Source: Zestomonas insulae (lineage in GTDB: Bacteria; Pseudomonadota; Gammaproteobacteria; Pseudomonadales; Pseudomonadaceae). From it: DNA of 64,000 bases. Position 1 is the stretch's first letter; each line of letters begins with the position of its first letter. The position numbers and the translations under genes were made by a program. The notes under the pieces are model-generated. The model did not search any database. It was not told the origin of the DNA and saw only the letters and a list, made by a program, of their open reading frames with translations. Below, in pieces: positions 1 through 8,126 of this stretch. The stretch spans positions 310,001-374,000 of the forward strand of contig NZ_JAFEUP010000004.1 of assembly GCF_016901015.1 (NCBI RefSeq). Direction: 5' to 3'.

Positions 1-1
1 C

Positions 2-403
2 AGCCCGGCGCTGCTCGACGGCCGCACCATCCACGAACCGGAGGAACTGCTGGCGCTGCCAGCCCTCGGCGCGCTCGAAGCGGATCGCAAGATCCACTAC
101 CGGATGCTGGATGCGCAGGGCAATCGCCGCGACATCGCACTGGAGGCACGCCTGGCCATCGAGGACTTCTCGATCCGCCGCGCGGCCGCGCTGGCCGGGC
201 TGGGCATGACCCTGCTGCCACGCATGTACTGCGCCGAGGAGATGGACGAGGGCCGGTTGATTCAACTGTTGCCCGACTGGAGCATTCCTGGAGGCTACCT
301 GCAGGCGGTCTATCCGCACCGGCGCGGTATGCTGCCGGCGGTTCGCGCCTGGCTGGATCACCTCAGCCAGGCGTACCAGACGCCACTCCCCCACCCGGTT
401 TGA
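2..403 (+). CDS. LysR-family transcriptional regulator, C-terminal part (5' end outside window)
   Basis: The reading frame is open from the first base, so only the last 133 residues are visible. They form the end of a LysR substrate-binding domain: the stretch AGLGMTLLPRMYCAEE followed by GRLIQLLPDW and AVYPHRR is the usual final effector-domain signature (glycine-rich turn, then 'GxLxxLLxxW' and 'VYPxRR'). The helix-turn-helix lies upstream of the window, so its targets cannot be judged. LysR proteins usually regulate a divergent neighbour, which would also be outside the window. The family call is solid; the specific role is unknown. Confidence 0.88.
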   Translation, partial: SPALLDGRTIHEPEELLALPALGALEADRKIHYRMLDAQGNRRDIALEARLAIEDFSIRRAAALAGLGMTLLPRMYCAEEMDEGRLIQLLPDWSIPGGYLQAVYPHRRGMLPAVRAWLDHLSQAYQTPLPHPV

Positions 404-413
404 GGACGCCACC

Positions 414-764
414 GTGACCGCTGATGAGATTGCCGCGTTCTGCCTGCAACTGCCCGGCGCCCGGGAGGACCTCAAGTGGGGCAGCAATCGGGTCTTCTCG
501 GTGGCAGGCAACAAGATGTTCGCGATCCTCGACTTTCTCGGCGATGGGCTGGCCTTCAAGATCGGCGCCGAGCTGTTCCTCGGCTACGTCGATCGCCCGG
601 GCATCCGCCCGGCGCCGTATCTGGCGCGCGCTTACTGGATCAGCATGAGTGCGCCCTACCCCATGCCCGATCACGAGCTGCGCGAGCTGCTGACCCGCTC
701 GCACCAGCAGGTGGTGCGCAAGCTGCCGAAAGTACGCCAGGTGGGTTTGCTGCTCGATCAGTGA
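414..764 (+). CDS. MmcQ/YjbR-family protein
   Basis: This 116-residue protein fits the MmcQ/YjbR family (CyaY-like fold, usually 110-120 aa). Typical features are the early 'CLQLPGAREDLKWGSNRVFSV' region (seen at residues ~11-31), a central 'FKIGAELF', and a terminal 'SHQQVVRKLPK' helix. The family is described as DNA-binding-like, but the function is uncertain. The start is GTG at 414, ten bases after the LysR stop, so it is probably co-transcribed with that gene. Its 3' end overlaps the convergent DUF1294 gene by 7 bp. Confidence 0.8.
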   Translation: MTADEIAAFCLQLPGAREDLKWGSNRVFSVAGNKMFAILDFLGDGLAFKIGAELFLGYVDRPGIRPAPYLARAYWISMSAPYPMPDHELRELLTRSHQQVVRKLPKVRQVGLLLDQ

Positions 765-1192
765 GACCACAGGTCGAGCAGCAGGTGGCCAATCAGCCGG
801 CCGCCGGCGAGCCAGTCGGCCCAGGCCAACTGATGCACCAGGACGATGCCCCAGAAGATCAGCTGGAACGGCAGTTTGCGGGTCTTGTGGCGGAACAGCT
901 GCTGTGCGAGCAGCGCGCCGGGCCAGCCACCGAACAGTTCGCTGAGGTGCAGAGTGTTCTCCGGAATCCGCCAGCCCCCCTGCTGGGCGCGCGCCTTGTC
1001 ATGCCAATACAGCACGAAACTGAGCAGGCTCATCACGCCATAGGCCAACGCCGGCCAGAGCACGCCCAGCTCTTGCAGCAGGCGCAGCGTACCCAGCGTC
1101 GGCAGGACACACAGGCCGAGCAAGACCAGCAGCTTGCCCCCGGCGCCCTGCACACCTGCGCTTGCTTGGCGCGATTGCGCTGCGCGTGGCAT
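758..1192 (-). CDS. DUF1294 small membrane protein
   Basis: This 144-aa protein has three hydrophobic segments (about residues 20-37, 43-62 and 107-125). It carries the DUF1294 hallmarks: YWHDKARA after the second segment, then WRIPENTLHLSELFGGWPGA and QQLFRHKTRK. Some members carry a cold-shock domain at the N-terminus; this one does not. I chose the ATG at 1192 because it lies 5 bases after the uppP stop and the protein then has the family length; the open frame extends further upstream only as a shadow of uppP. It is probably the second gene of a uppP operon. Function unknown. Confidence 0.8.
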   Translation of the reverse strand: MPRAAQSRQASAGVQGAGGKLLVLLGLCVLPTLGTLRLLQELGVLWPALAYGVMSLLSFVLYWHDKARAQQGGWRIPENTLHLSELFGGWPGALLAQQLFRHKTRKLPFQLIFWGIVLVHQLAWADWLAGGRLIGHLLLDLWSH

Positions 1193-1197
1193 CGGGA

Positions 1198-2028
1198 TCA
1201 GCCCTTGACGGCCGTCCAGTCGATCCAGCCGAGCTGCCAGGTCAGCAGGATCAGCACGCCAAAGCCGATGCGGTACCAGGCGAAGGCCGCGTAGCTGTGG
1301 CTGCCGATGAACTTGAGCAGGGCTCGCACGGCGATCATGGCGAAGACAAACGAAGTGACGAAGCCGATGGCGAACACCGGCAGGTCGCCGGACTGGAACA
1401 GGTCGCGGTACTTGTAGGCCGAGTAGACCGCCGCGCCGACCATGGTCGGCATGGCGAGGAAGAACGAGAACTCGGTGGCAGCCTTGCGCGACAGGCCGAA
1501 CAGCAGGCCGCCGATGATGGTCGCACCGGAACGCGAGGTCCCCGGGATCATCGCCAGGCACTGGGCCAGGCCGATCTTCAGCGCCTCCTTCCAGGTCATG
1601 TCGTCGACCGTTTCGGTGCTGATGACATGCTGGCGGCGCTCCGCCCAGAGCATCACCAGGCCACCCACCAGCAGCGCAGCGGCCACGGTGATCGGGTTGA
1701 ACAGGTACTCGTGGATCAGGTCGGCGAAGGCCACCCCGAGAATCACCGCGGGGAAGAAGGCAATCAGCAGGTTGGCGGTGAAGCGCTGAGCCTGACGCTC
1801 TTTGGGCAGGCCGACCACGATGTCGAAGATCTTGCGCCGGTACTCCCAGACCACCGCCAGGATCGCGCCGAGCTGGATGATGATGTTGAACGCCATGGCA
1901 CGCTCACCACCGAAGCCGATCAAGTCGGCGACGATGATCTGGTGGCCGGTGCTGGAAATCGGCAGAAACTCCGTCAGGCCTTCGACAATACCCAGAATCA
2001 GCGCCTGCACGGCAACCCAAAGATCCAT
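1198..2028 (-). CDS. uppP: Undecaprenyl-diphosphatase UppP (BacA)
   Basis: UppP dephosphorylates undecaprenyl pyrophosphate, recycling the lipid carrier for peptidoglycan and O-antigen synthesis, at the inner membrane. The protein is 276 aa, the usual length, and strongly hydrophobic. Both signature motifs are present: [14 protein letters not shown] (residues 16-29) and PGTSRSG (162-168, with Arg166). The ATG at 2028 is preceded by a GGGGG ribosome-binding stretch. It is transcribed with the DUF1294 gene that follows 5 bases later. Overproduction in other bacteria gives bacitracin resistance. Confidence 0.97.
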   Translation of the reverse strand: MDLWVAVQALILGIVEGLTEFLPISSTGHQIIVADLIGFGGERAMAFNIIIQLGAILAVVWEYRRKIFDIVVGLPKERQAQRFTANLLIAFFPAVILGVAFADLIHEYLFNPITVAAALLVGGLVMLWAERRQHVISTETVDDMTWKEALKIGLAQCLAMIPGTSRSGATIIGGLLFGLSRKAATEFSFFLAMPTMVGAAVYSAYKYRDLFQSGDLPVFAIGFVTSFVFAMIAVRALLKFIGSHSYAAFAWYRIGFGVLILLTWQLGWIDWTAVKG

Positions 2029-2164
2029 GAAACCCCCAGTTGAATGGCGCTCAAGGCACCGCGATCAAATTCGTTCGTTATTGCTTGGCAGGAAGGAACG
2101 CGTCTAGCGTCGCCATTCCCGAAGTGAAGCCGCAGCGCAGTACCAATCAGGCAGGCGCACCGAT

Positions 2165-2193
2165 TTGCCGCTGGGGCGCGGAGATGCTATCAG
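2165..2193 (+). promoter_or_regulatory. Candidate sigma-70 promoter for the 204-aa gene
   Basis: TTGCCG (2165-2170) and TATCAG (2188-2193) are separated by exactly 17 bases. This would place transcription start near 2200, about 25 bases before the ATG at 2225. It is a pattern match only, and both boxes deviate from consensus. Confidence 0.35.
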
Positions 2194-2224
2194 AGCTGTA
2201 GGGCAAACACCGCATGGATAAGAC

Positions 2225-2839
2225 ATGGACGGCATGGAGCATCAGGCAGTCGATCTGCGTGCTGCGCAGAACCAGGACCTGGTCTGGGATCTGGCGAGCC
2301 TCGCCCGGCGGGAAATGGCCGAGCGTTTCATTCGCCTGTTCGAGAATCGGCTGTGCGTGTATTCCGAATCGGTTGAACAGCTCTACACCAATTACAGCCT
2401 GCACTTTCCCAGTGACCTCGGCCGCAAGATGGTGGTGCTGCCGAACGCCTACGCCTTCCACGACACCCTGCACAAGATCGAAGCCGTCGCCGTACGCAAG
2501 ACCGACCTGTGCGTCGTGCCGGGCTCGCTGCTGCAACGCAAGGGCCTGCTGCTGGGGCGCCTTACGGTAGACGGCGTGCTCTCACCGAAAACCCTGCCGT
2601 TCAAGCAGGCCCTGGCGCAGATCATCACCAATCAGAAGAAGCTCGGTGATGCCTTCCTACCAATCATGATGAAGGGCGACCTGCGCGAGTTCGACCAGCG
2701 CATGCCCTACATCCATCTGCATCGCCTGCAGGTGCAGAAGCTCACGCGCATCTCGGCATTCGAGCGCGACGATATCCAGTCGAGCATCACCCGCAAGCTG
2801 CTCGAGCTTTATCGTTTATCGGATGGATTGGCCTGCTGA
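2225..2839 (+). CDS. Unrecognised 204-aa protein upstream of the fap operon
   Basis: I do not recognise a family. The protein is soluble-looking: no signal peptide, no membrane segment, mixed alpha/beta composition, basic and leucine-rich C-terminal helix (about residues 175-203). The N-terminal third is charged ('ARREMAERFIRLFENRL'). Codon use resembles the neighbours and the frame is clean, so it is a real gene. The start could be 2225 or the ATG at 2234; neither has a strong ribosome-binding site. It points towards fapA but is separated from it by about 480 bp, so it is probably a separate transcript. Location suggests, but does not show, a link with amyloid or c-di-GMP control. Confidence 0.72.
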   Translation: MDGMEHQAVDLRAAQNQDLVWDLASLARREMAERFIRLFENRLCVYSESVEQLYTNYSLHFPSDLGRKMVVLPNAYAFHDTLHKIEAVAVRKTDLCVVPGSLLQRKGLLLGRLTVDGVLSPKTLPFKQALAQIITNQKKLGDAFLPIMMKGDLREFDQRMPYIHLHRLQVQKLTRISAFERDDIQSSITRKLLELYRLSDGLAC

Positions 2840-2966
2840 ATATTCCATAGGCCTTTAGTCCCAGAAAAAATCGCATTTGTTAACGCCGTGATACAGCGTC
2901 ACACGATCGCAATTTCTCCTTTTATTACCGCTACTTATCGCTGCTGCTGGTACAGACGTACCCGCA

Positions 2967-3009
2967 GGCGGCAAAATTTTGACAAATTCCCCGCTTATTG
3001 GCGGCAAAA
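2967..3009. repeat. Direct repeat GGCGGCAAAA x2, possible activator sites
   Basis: Two identical 10-bp copies start 33 bp apart, about three helical turns, so they face the same side of the DNA. They lie 245-290 bp upstream of the -24/-12 candidate, a typical distance for enhancer-binding-protein sites acting by looping. The link to the fap activator is inference. Confidence 0.35.
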
Positions 3010-3253
3010 CAAGTCAGGGCGAGATCAATTTAATATCAAAACAACATTGCGCTGCCGCACCGTCAAGAATGCGTAAGTTCAAAAATGAAACACTTGCCGC
3101 TCACTTGGCCTGCAAACCACGCAGCACTAAGCCAACAGCCCAAACAGCGGGCCTTGGGCTTTCGCCGCAGCTGTTACCACCGCGATACACCCAGCTCCTC
3201 TCTTTCTCGAGAAGCCGCACCTAACGCGCTGATATCCAACCAATAAATGAAAC

Positions 3254-3269
3254 CGGCATAACTTCTGCG
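3254..3269 (+). promoter_or_regulatory. Candidate sigma-54 (-24/-12) promoter of the fap operon
   Basis: The sequence CGGCATAACTTCTGCG contains GG (3255-3256) and GC (3267-3268) separated by exactly 10 bases, the invariant spacing of RpoN promoters, with GGCA and TGC core matches. Transcription would start near 3280, 40 bases before fapA. The presence of a sigma-54 activator gene at the far end of the operon supports it. Three consensus positions are missed (leading T, the CG after TGGCA, and the final A/T), so it is a candidate only. Confidence 0.5.
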
Positions 3270-3320
3270 TAGTGACCGCACCGCTGCTGGATGCAGTTTT
3301 TTCACAGAGAAGTTAACGCA

Positions 3321-3812
3321 ATGGATCGTTTAACTTTGACCCGAAAAGGACTTTTGCCCTGGGCCCTGCTTTCGGTCCTCACAGCCGATCTTTCCGCAGT
3401 ACAGGCCGCCGACGGGGACATCGTCCTCTTCCGAGAAGTCCAGCCGCGCACGGCAACGCGTCAGCCGCTGGTTCCCGATCCCAATCCCCGCGTGGTCAAT
3501 CCCCAGACCATGACGGAGGGCCCTGTCAAACAAGGCACGCAGACGACGAACATCGTCACGCGCAGCATGGGCAATGAGCTGAGCGACAGCGACTTTGCCG
3601 ATGTCAGCTCCGGCAGCGGCCTGGCGATCCAGCGCAGCACCGCCGGCCAGGCGGTAGGTAGCACGCTGCTGTCCACGCCCAATGCCCAGCAAGGCATGCC
3701 AACCAGCTCGGCGTCGCACCAAGGCGGCGGGGCCAACAACGCCATCGCCGGACAGGTCAATCGCAGCATCCAGCAAGGCATGCGCCCGCTGCAGATGCTC
3801 GGAGGGCAATGA
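3321..3812 (+). CDS. fapA: FapA, functional-amyloid accessory protein
   Basis: FapA is the first gene of the fap operon and in other pseudomonads a periplasmic factor influencing which subunit fibrillates. This 163-aa product has a signal peptide (charged MDRLTLTRKG, hydrophobic core, likely cut after Ala29) and a Gln/Ser/Thr-rich mature part of low complexity. Similarity to FapA is inferred mainly from position and size, because family members diverge. I start at 3321 (AGAGAAG about 9 bases upstream) rather than at an in-frame ATG at 3291, which would put ten extra residues before the signal peptide. Its stop lies just before the fapB start. Confidence 0.82.
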   Translation: MDRLTLTRKGLLPWALLSVLTADLSAVQAADGDIVLFREVQPRTATRQPLVPDPNPRVVNPQTMTEGPVKQGTQTTNIVTRSMGNELSDSDFADVSSGSGLAIQRSTAGQAVGSTLLSTPNAQQGMPTSSASHQGGGANNAIAGQVNRSIQQGMRPLQMLGGQ

Positions 3813-3814
3813 CC

Positions 3815-4390
3815 ATGCGCAGCCTCCTGTTCATGTCGCTGGGCGCCCTGCTGATCGGCCCAGCGCTCGCCGACAACGCCACGCCGCAGATGAACGCCAC
3901 GATCCAGGCGGCCGGTCAGGCATACCGCGGCAATCTGATGACCAACCAGGCCGCCGGTGATCAGCAGCAGCAAGTCAACGCCCGGGCAATCGGTGCCGGT
4001 GATCACTCGCAGACCGCCATCCGCGTCCAGCAAGCCAATACCGCCATCGGCAATCGAACTGTCGACGCCCGCGCCAGCATTGGCGGCGCGGCGTACAGCC
4101 AGGGCAGCGGCGTGGTGGGCGTCAACCAGGGCGCCGGGGTGGCCAATCAACAGATCAATGCCTTCCGCCTGGAGCTCAATGCTCCGCCGGAAAGCCTGGA
4201 CGACAGCGCTCTCGCCCAGAACGCTGCGCCAGTAACCAACTCCGGAGTAGGAGTGCCGCAGAGCGGCGAACGAACCGTCGAGATGGATGACGGTGCATTC
4301 GCAGGTAGTCGTGGGGTGGTGCAACTAAACCAGAGCGCCGGGGTTGGCAACCGTACTGCCAACAACCTGAGCATCCGGGTCGTGGATTGA
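3815..4390 (+). CDS. fapB: FapB, minor amyloid subunit / nucleator
   Basis: FapB is the minor fibre component thought to nucleate FapC. The 191-aa product has a short signal peptide ending at Ala19. Three imperfect repeats follow: each has a small-residue strand and a 'NQxAGxxNxxxN' turn (ATIQAAGQAYRG..., ASIGGAAYSQGS..., VEMDDGAFAGSR...). These resemble the FapC repeats. The start at 3815 is preferred because GGAGG (3801-3805) then has a 9-base spacer; the ATG at 3809, overlapping the fapA stop, would be only 3 bases away. No cysteine is present, so the CxxC motif that FapC carries is absent here. Confidence 0.88.
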   Translation: MRSLLFMSLGALLIGPALADNATPQMNATIQAAGQAYRGNLMTNQAAGDQQQQVNARAIGAGDHSQTAIRVQQANTAIGNRTVDARASIGGAAYSQGSGVVGVNQGAGVANQQINAFRLELNAPPESLDDSALAQNAAPVTNSGVGVPQSGERTVEMDDGAFAGSRGVVQLNQSAGVGNRTANNLSIRVVD

Positions 4391-4434
4391 CCCTTTGTTT
4401 GATTTAGCACACACAACGCAAGGAGATGTATCCC

Positions 4435-5244
4435 ATGAAATGCCAAATGATCCTTAAACCAGTTGTTGTAGCAATGGCCCTGGCGCTGTCCGCCGGAGCG
4501 TATGCGACCGGTGGTGGGGCGAGTGCGTCCGGCTCTACGGCTGAAGTGAAGGATGTGCAAACCAACAAGAACAACGAAGTCACCAACCATGAAACCAAAA
4601 ACACCGCGACGGTAGGCGGTGGTGGCGTCGACGTTCAAACCAACGGCAACGCCGGTGTGAACGTGGTGGCCGGTGACAACAACCAACAAGCCAACGCAGC
4701 AGCCATCGCCACCGCTGACTCGCTGTTCGTGTTCGGCCAGAGCTTCGGTGGCAGCGCCAACGCCACCATCGAAGTCACGCAAAAAGGTCAGGACAACTAC
4801 GTCGAAAACATTGGCACCCAGAACAATGCCTCTGTTGACGCTGACCTCACTGCAAGCGGCAACCTCGGCCTGAACGCCGCGGCTGGCAACTTCAACCAAC
4901 AGAAAAACGATGTAGCGATCGCCAATTCCGAGACTGCTTACACCGCGACTGCTTCGATCGATGTGGACCAGGATCTGAATGGCAACGAGACCGAGAACAA
5001 AATCGGGACCGTTTACCCAGTTGAGGAAGCTGCTGACCTGCTCTCGGTCAACTCCGGCTTCTTCCCCTGGCCGCCACATCAGAACGACGACCCGCAAACT
5101 CCTGTCGTGAACAACGCCACCCTGAATGGCGCCGTCACAGTGTCGGGTAATGCCGGGATCAACATCGCCGCTGGTGCGGGCAACCAGCAGGTCAACTCCC
5201 TGGCCATCGCCGCAGGCTGCTCGGCCTGCCCGACCGGGAACTAA
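4435..5244 (+). CDS. fapC: FapC, major functional-amyloid subunit
   Basis: FapC is the main fibre protein of Pseudomonas biofilm amyloid. It has 269 aa with a signal peptide cut after Ala24. Three Asn/Gln/Gly/Ala-rich repeats sit at about residues 56-92, 130-163 and 226-259, each ending in a 'GNxGxNxxAGxxNQQxNxxAIA' pattern. They are separated by linkers of about 37 and 62 residues; the second is acidic and Pro-rich (around FFPWPPHQNDDP). A CSAC motif (C262-C265) ends the protein, as in known FapC. AAGGAG (4420-4425) sits 9 bases before ATG 4435, a very strong site suiting high output. Base composition is less GC-rich than the neighbours. Confidence 0.95.
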   Translation: MKCQMILKPVVVAMALALSAGAYATGGGASASGSTAEVKDVQTNKNNEVTNHETKNTATVGGGGVDVQTNGNAGVNVVAGDNNQQANAAAIATADSLFVFGQSFGGSANATIEVTQKGQDNYVENIGTQNNASVDADLTASGNLGLNAAAGNFNQQKNDVAIANSETAYTATASIDVDQDLNGNETENKIGTVYPVEEAADLLSVNSGFFPWPPHQNDDPQTPVVNNATLNGAVTVSGNAGINIAAGAGNQQVNSLAIAAGCSACPTGN

Positions 5245-5262
5245 TCCGAAGACCGCTGTTGG

Positions 5263-5293
5263 CAGCCCCGGGACCTTTCCGGGGCTGTCCTCT
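5263..5293 (+). terminator. Hairpin between fapC and fapD (possible attenuator)
   Basis: CAGCCCCGG (5263-5271) pairs with CCGGGGCTG (5279-5287) across a 7-base loop and is followed by a pyrimidine-rich run (TCCTCTCTTCTTC). Located directly after the major subunit gene, it could terminate part of the transcripts or protect the 3' end of fapABC mRNA. The tract is mixed C/T rather than pure T, so termination would be partial at most. Confidence 0.55.
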
Positions 5294-5310
5294 CTTCTTC
5301 GGAGGTCGCC

Positions 5311-6015
5311 ATGTTGCGCTCAATTGCCTGCCTCACTGCTGTCCTCGCGATCTCGCTTGGCGGTCTCGCCAGTGCTCAAGCCGAACAGCGCGCCAAGCCC
5401 TTCGCCGTGCTACCTGGCGGCGGCCTTGCCTACAAAGCCGTGGTCAGTATCCGCGAACGGCGCTTCTCCAACCTCGTGGAGCAGAAAACCGACTTCAGCT
5501 GCGGCGCCGCGGCAATCGCCACCGTCCTCAATGAAGCCTATGGCTGGCGGCTCGAGGAGGAAGACGTCATCAAGGGCATGCTGGTCAACGGCGACGCCGA
5601 CCTCATCGCCACCCAGGGTTTCTCCATGCTCGACATGAAGCGCTACGCCGAATCGCTCGGCTTGCGCGCCCGCGGTTATCGCGTTGGCGCCGACAAGCTG
5701 GAGGCGATCAAGATTCCCACGATCGTCTTGCTGAATGTGCGCGGCTACAAACACTTCGTGGTACTGCAGCGCACCGCCGATGACTGGGCCTACATAGGCG
5801 ACCCAGTGCTGGGTCACAAGAAGATGACACTCGAGGAATTCAAGAAGGGCTGGAACGGCATCGCCTTTGCCCTGATCGGGCCGGGCTACGACCGCGCCAA
5901 TGCACTGATGAGCCCGCCGGAGCCACTCACCGCGCGGAACAAACTGGATCGATTCAGCCCGGTAAAAGATGCAGAGCTGATGGAGTTCGGCTTTATCCAG
6001 AGCGACTTTTTTTAG
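5311..6015 (+). CDS. fapD: FapD, periplasmic C39-type cysteine protease
   Basis: FapD is the C39-family peptidase of the fap system, required for fibre export in other pseudomonads. The protein has 234 aa with a signal peptide ending around Ala24. The catalytic residues are all visible: Cys64 in DFSCGAAAIA, His148 in YKHFVVL and Asp164 in IGDPVLG. The C39 fold covers about residues 50-195. Unlike bacteriocin-exporter C39 domains, it is a free-standing secreted protein and not fused to an ABC transporter. GGAGG precedes the ATG at 5311. It lies after the fapC hairpin and 38 bases before fapE. Confidence 0.93.
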   Translation: MLRSIACLTAVLAISLGGLASAQAEQRAKPFAVLPGGGLAYKAVVSIRERRFSNLVEQKTDFSCGAAAIATVLNEAYGWRLEEEDVIKGMLVNGDADLIATQGFSMLDMKRYAESLGLRARGYRVGADKLEAIKIPTIVLLNVRGYKHFVVLQRTADDWAYIGDPVLGHKKMTLEEFKKGWNGIAFALIGPGYDRANALMSPPEPLTARNKLDRFSPVKDAELMEFGFIQSDFF

Positions 6016-6053
6016 TTTGCTGCTAGGGGCATGGTCGCCCCGGGAGTTTTGAT

Positions 6054-6785
6054 ATGGGCATCAAATCCGTGCTGGTGAGTTGCGCTCTGCTCGCCAGCCT
6101 CCCCGCTCACGCAGGCGGGCTGTTCCAGCCTATCGAATTGACCGATCCCGAGTTGGCCCAGTTGCGCGGCCGCTACGTCCTGCCGGATCGCATCATCAGC
6201 TTCGGCGTGACCATGACCTCCATGTGGCAGAACAGCGCCGGTCAGGTCATCGGCGCGCAGGTCAACCTGAACGTCGACGGCCGCTCGCAGCCGAGTCTCA
6301 CCGTCACCGCCATCGATCAGAACATCGGCACCGGCACCGTGGTTGCCGGCAACGGCAACATCAGTGGCGGCGCCGGTTTGAACACGGTGCAGGGCATCGT
6401 GCAGAGCGTCCGAACAGCCGGCGATCTCAACAGCGGGCTGAACGACCTGAGCATCAATATTACCCGCAACAGCGGCGGCACCGTGCCACAGACCGGTGCC
6501 CCTCTGAACGGCAGCTTCAGCCGCAGCAACGATGCCGGTGCGGTGAGCATTACCCCGGCGGGCGGTGGATTGCAGATGGCGATAACGCCAACTAACGGCC
6601 AAGGCTTCGCGCAACAACAAATTGGCGCCGGAAATATTACCCAGCAAGCCAATATCACTGGCTCCGTTAATAATGTTCAGAACTTGGCCGCGCTCAATGT
6701 CGCACTTCGCGACAATCCCGGACTGAATAACGCGGCGAACTGTGCATGGGAACAACTGCGCGCCTTGCGCAAATCCGGTTATTGA
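6054..6785 (+). CDS. fapE: FapE, extracellular fap component
   Basis: FapE is a minor secreted component of the Fap fibre system. The 243-aa product has a signal peptide ending at Ala20. The mature chain begins with a conserved-looking ELTDPELAQLRGRYVLPDRII segment (residues ~29-49) and continues with Asn/Gly-rich strands, including an ITQQANITGSVNNVQNLA stretch resembling the FapB/FapC repeats. The only mature cysteine is Cys230 near the C-terminus, so there is no CxxC. GGGAG lies before the ATG. Assignment rests on these traits and on operon position. Confidence 0.87.
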   Translation: MGIKSVLVSCALLASLPAHAGGLFQPIELTDPELAQLRGRYVLPDRIISFGVTMTSMWQNSAGQVIGAQVNLNVDGRSQPSLTVTAIDQNIGTGTVVAGNGNISGGAGLNTVQGIVQSVRTAGDLNSGLNDLSINITRNSGGTVPQTGAPLNGSFSRSNDAGAVSITPAGGGLQMAITPTNGQGFAQQQIGAGNITQQANITGSVNNVQNLAALNVALRDNPGLNNAANCAWEQLRALRKSGY

Positions 6786-6825
6786 ACAAGTCTGACTCGA
6801 CCATGTATGAAAAGGATGTTCAGCC

Positions 6826-8082
6826 ATGCACGCTGCACGCAACTTATTGCTCACCGCGATCGTAGCGGGAATAACGACATCGAGCTTTGCGGCAGAAAGC
6901 CCAGAGGTTCAAGCCCTCCTGAATGAACTTGGCGAACTCAAGAAGCGCTACGAGCAACAACAGCAAGCGCTGATGGTGCTCGAACAACGCTTGCGCCAAG
7001 TGGAAGCCCGGCCCGCCGGAGTAGCCCCACAGCAAGCGACGGCTGTGGCCAAGGGGCCCTCGACAATTCAAAGCCAGAACAGCGCTGGCAGCGGATATGG
7101 CACCGCGCTCAAGGAAGATGCCGAGCCGGCGCCCGCCGTGGAAAACATCTATCAGGAAGCCAGCGGCTTCTTCGGCGGCGGAACCTTCAGTTTTGAACCG
7201 GGAATTACTTACAGCCACTACGATTCCCGGCAATTATTCCTCAATGGTTTCCTGGCCCTTGATGCGATATTTCTCGGCAACCTCGGGATTGATGAAATCA
7301 ATGCCGACACTATCACTGTGGATTTAACCGGCCGATATAACTTCCTACAAAGATGGCAACTTGATATCAACGCCCCGATTATTTATCGGGAAACCACTTA
7401 TGAATCTGCCGGCGCGGGCGGTTCTACTTCGACTATCAGTGAAGAAACCGTCACCGGCGATCCGCGCCTGGGCGACGTCAATATGGGTATTTCCTACAAG
7501 TTCCTGGACGAAGGCCCGAATCGACCCGATGCCGTGTTTTCGCTGCGCGTCAAAGCCCCGACCGGTGACGACCCCTACGGCATCAAACTCAACCCGGTGC
7601 CCGGCAACGACAACCTCAACGTCCCCGAAGACCTGCCGACCGGAAATGGGGTCTGGTCGATCACCCCCGGCATTTCCCTGGTCAAGACCGTCGACCCGGC
7701 GGTGCTGTTCGGCAGCCTGTCGTACACCTACAACTTCGAAGACAGCTTCGACGACATCAGCACCCAGCGCGGCGTAAAAGTGCCGGGCAAGGTGGATCTG
7801 GGCGACTGGTTTCAAATCGGCCTGGGTACAGCCTTCGCACTTAACGAACGCATGAGTCTGTCGCTGTCGTTCTCCGAGCTGTTCAGCCAGAAGAGCAAGA
7901 TCAAGGCGGATGGCCAGAGCTGGCAGACCATCATCGGCAGCGACGCCAACGCCGCCTACTTCAACGTCGGCATGACCTTCGCCGCCAGCGACAAGCTGAC
8001 CATCGTGCCCAACCTGTCGATTGGCATGACCCCGGACGCACCGGACTTCAGCTTCAGTCTGAAATTCCCCTACTACTTCTAA
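6826..8082 (+). CDS. fapF: FapF, outer-membrane amyloid secretion channel
   Basis: FapF is the trimeric 12-stranded outer-membrane barrel that exports FapB, FapC and FapE. The protein has 418 aa with a signal peptide (to about Ala22). A helical coiled-coil region with heptad-like hydrophobics follows (about residues 25-60, '[20 protein letters not shown]' and on), then a flexible linker, then a beta-barrel from about residue 115 ending in the outer-membrane signature Phe (FPYYF). This matches the known FapF layout of N-terminal coiled coil, plug and barrel. AAAAGGA stands before the ATG. It is the last gene of the operon, 28 bp from the convergent regulator. Confidence 0.95.
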   Translation: MHAARNLLLTAIVAGITTSSFAAESPEVQALLNELGELKKRYEQQQQALMVLEQRLRQVEARPAGVAPQQATAVAKGPSTIQSQNSAGSGYGTALKEDAEPAPAVENIYQEASGFFGGGTFSFEPGITYSHYDSRQLFLNGFLALDAIFLGNLGIDEINADTITVDLTGRYNFLQRWQLDINAPIIYRETTYESAGAGGSTSTISEETVTGDPRLGDVNMGISYKFLDEGPNRPDAVFSLRVKAPTGDDPYGIKLNPVPGNDNLNVPEDLPTGNGVWSITPGISLVKTVDPAVLFGSLSYTYNFEDSFDDISTQRGVKVPGKVDLGDWFQIGLGTAFALNERMSLSLSFSELFSQKSKIKADGQSWQTIIGSDANAAYFNVGMTFAASDKLTIVPNLSIGMTPDAPDFSFSLKFPYYF

Positions 8083-8096
8083 GCGCAGCCCTCAAC

Positions 8097-8126
8097 GCAT
8101 GGAGTCCGCCTCAGCGGATTCCATGC
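8097..8126. terminator. Hairpin between fapF and the convergent regulator
   Basis: GCATGGAGTCCGC (8097-8109) pairs with GCGGATTCCATGC (8114-8126) around a 4-base loop, 13 bp with one G-U pair. It overlaps the last codons of the regulator and could end transcripts from both sides, although no long T run follows. Confidence 0.5.

Larger units (their letters stand above)
2840..3320 (+). promoter_or_regulatory. Long AT-rich regulatory region upstream of fapA
   Basis: This 481-bp stretch has no convincing gene. It is clearly richer in A+T than the flanking genes, typical for a controlled promoter region. It holds two direct copies of GGCGGCAAAA (2967-2976 and 3000-3009, 33 bp apart), a CCGC/GCGG inverted repeat just before the second copy (about 2991-3004), and near its end a -24/-12 type element (3254-3269). 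The short open frames inside it lack ribosome-binding sites and family features. Confidence 0.6.

Noticed and set aside
2888..3224. Short overlapping open frames in the fap upstream region
   Set aside because: No ribosome-binding sites, odd composition and no family features; the AT-rich stretch is better read as regulatory DNA.
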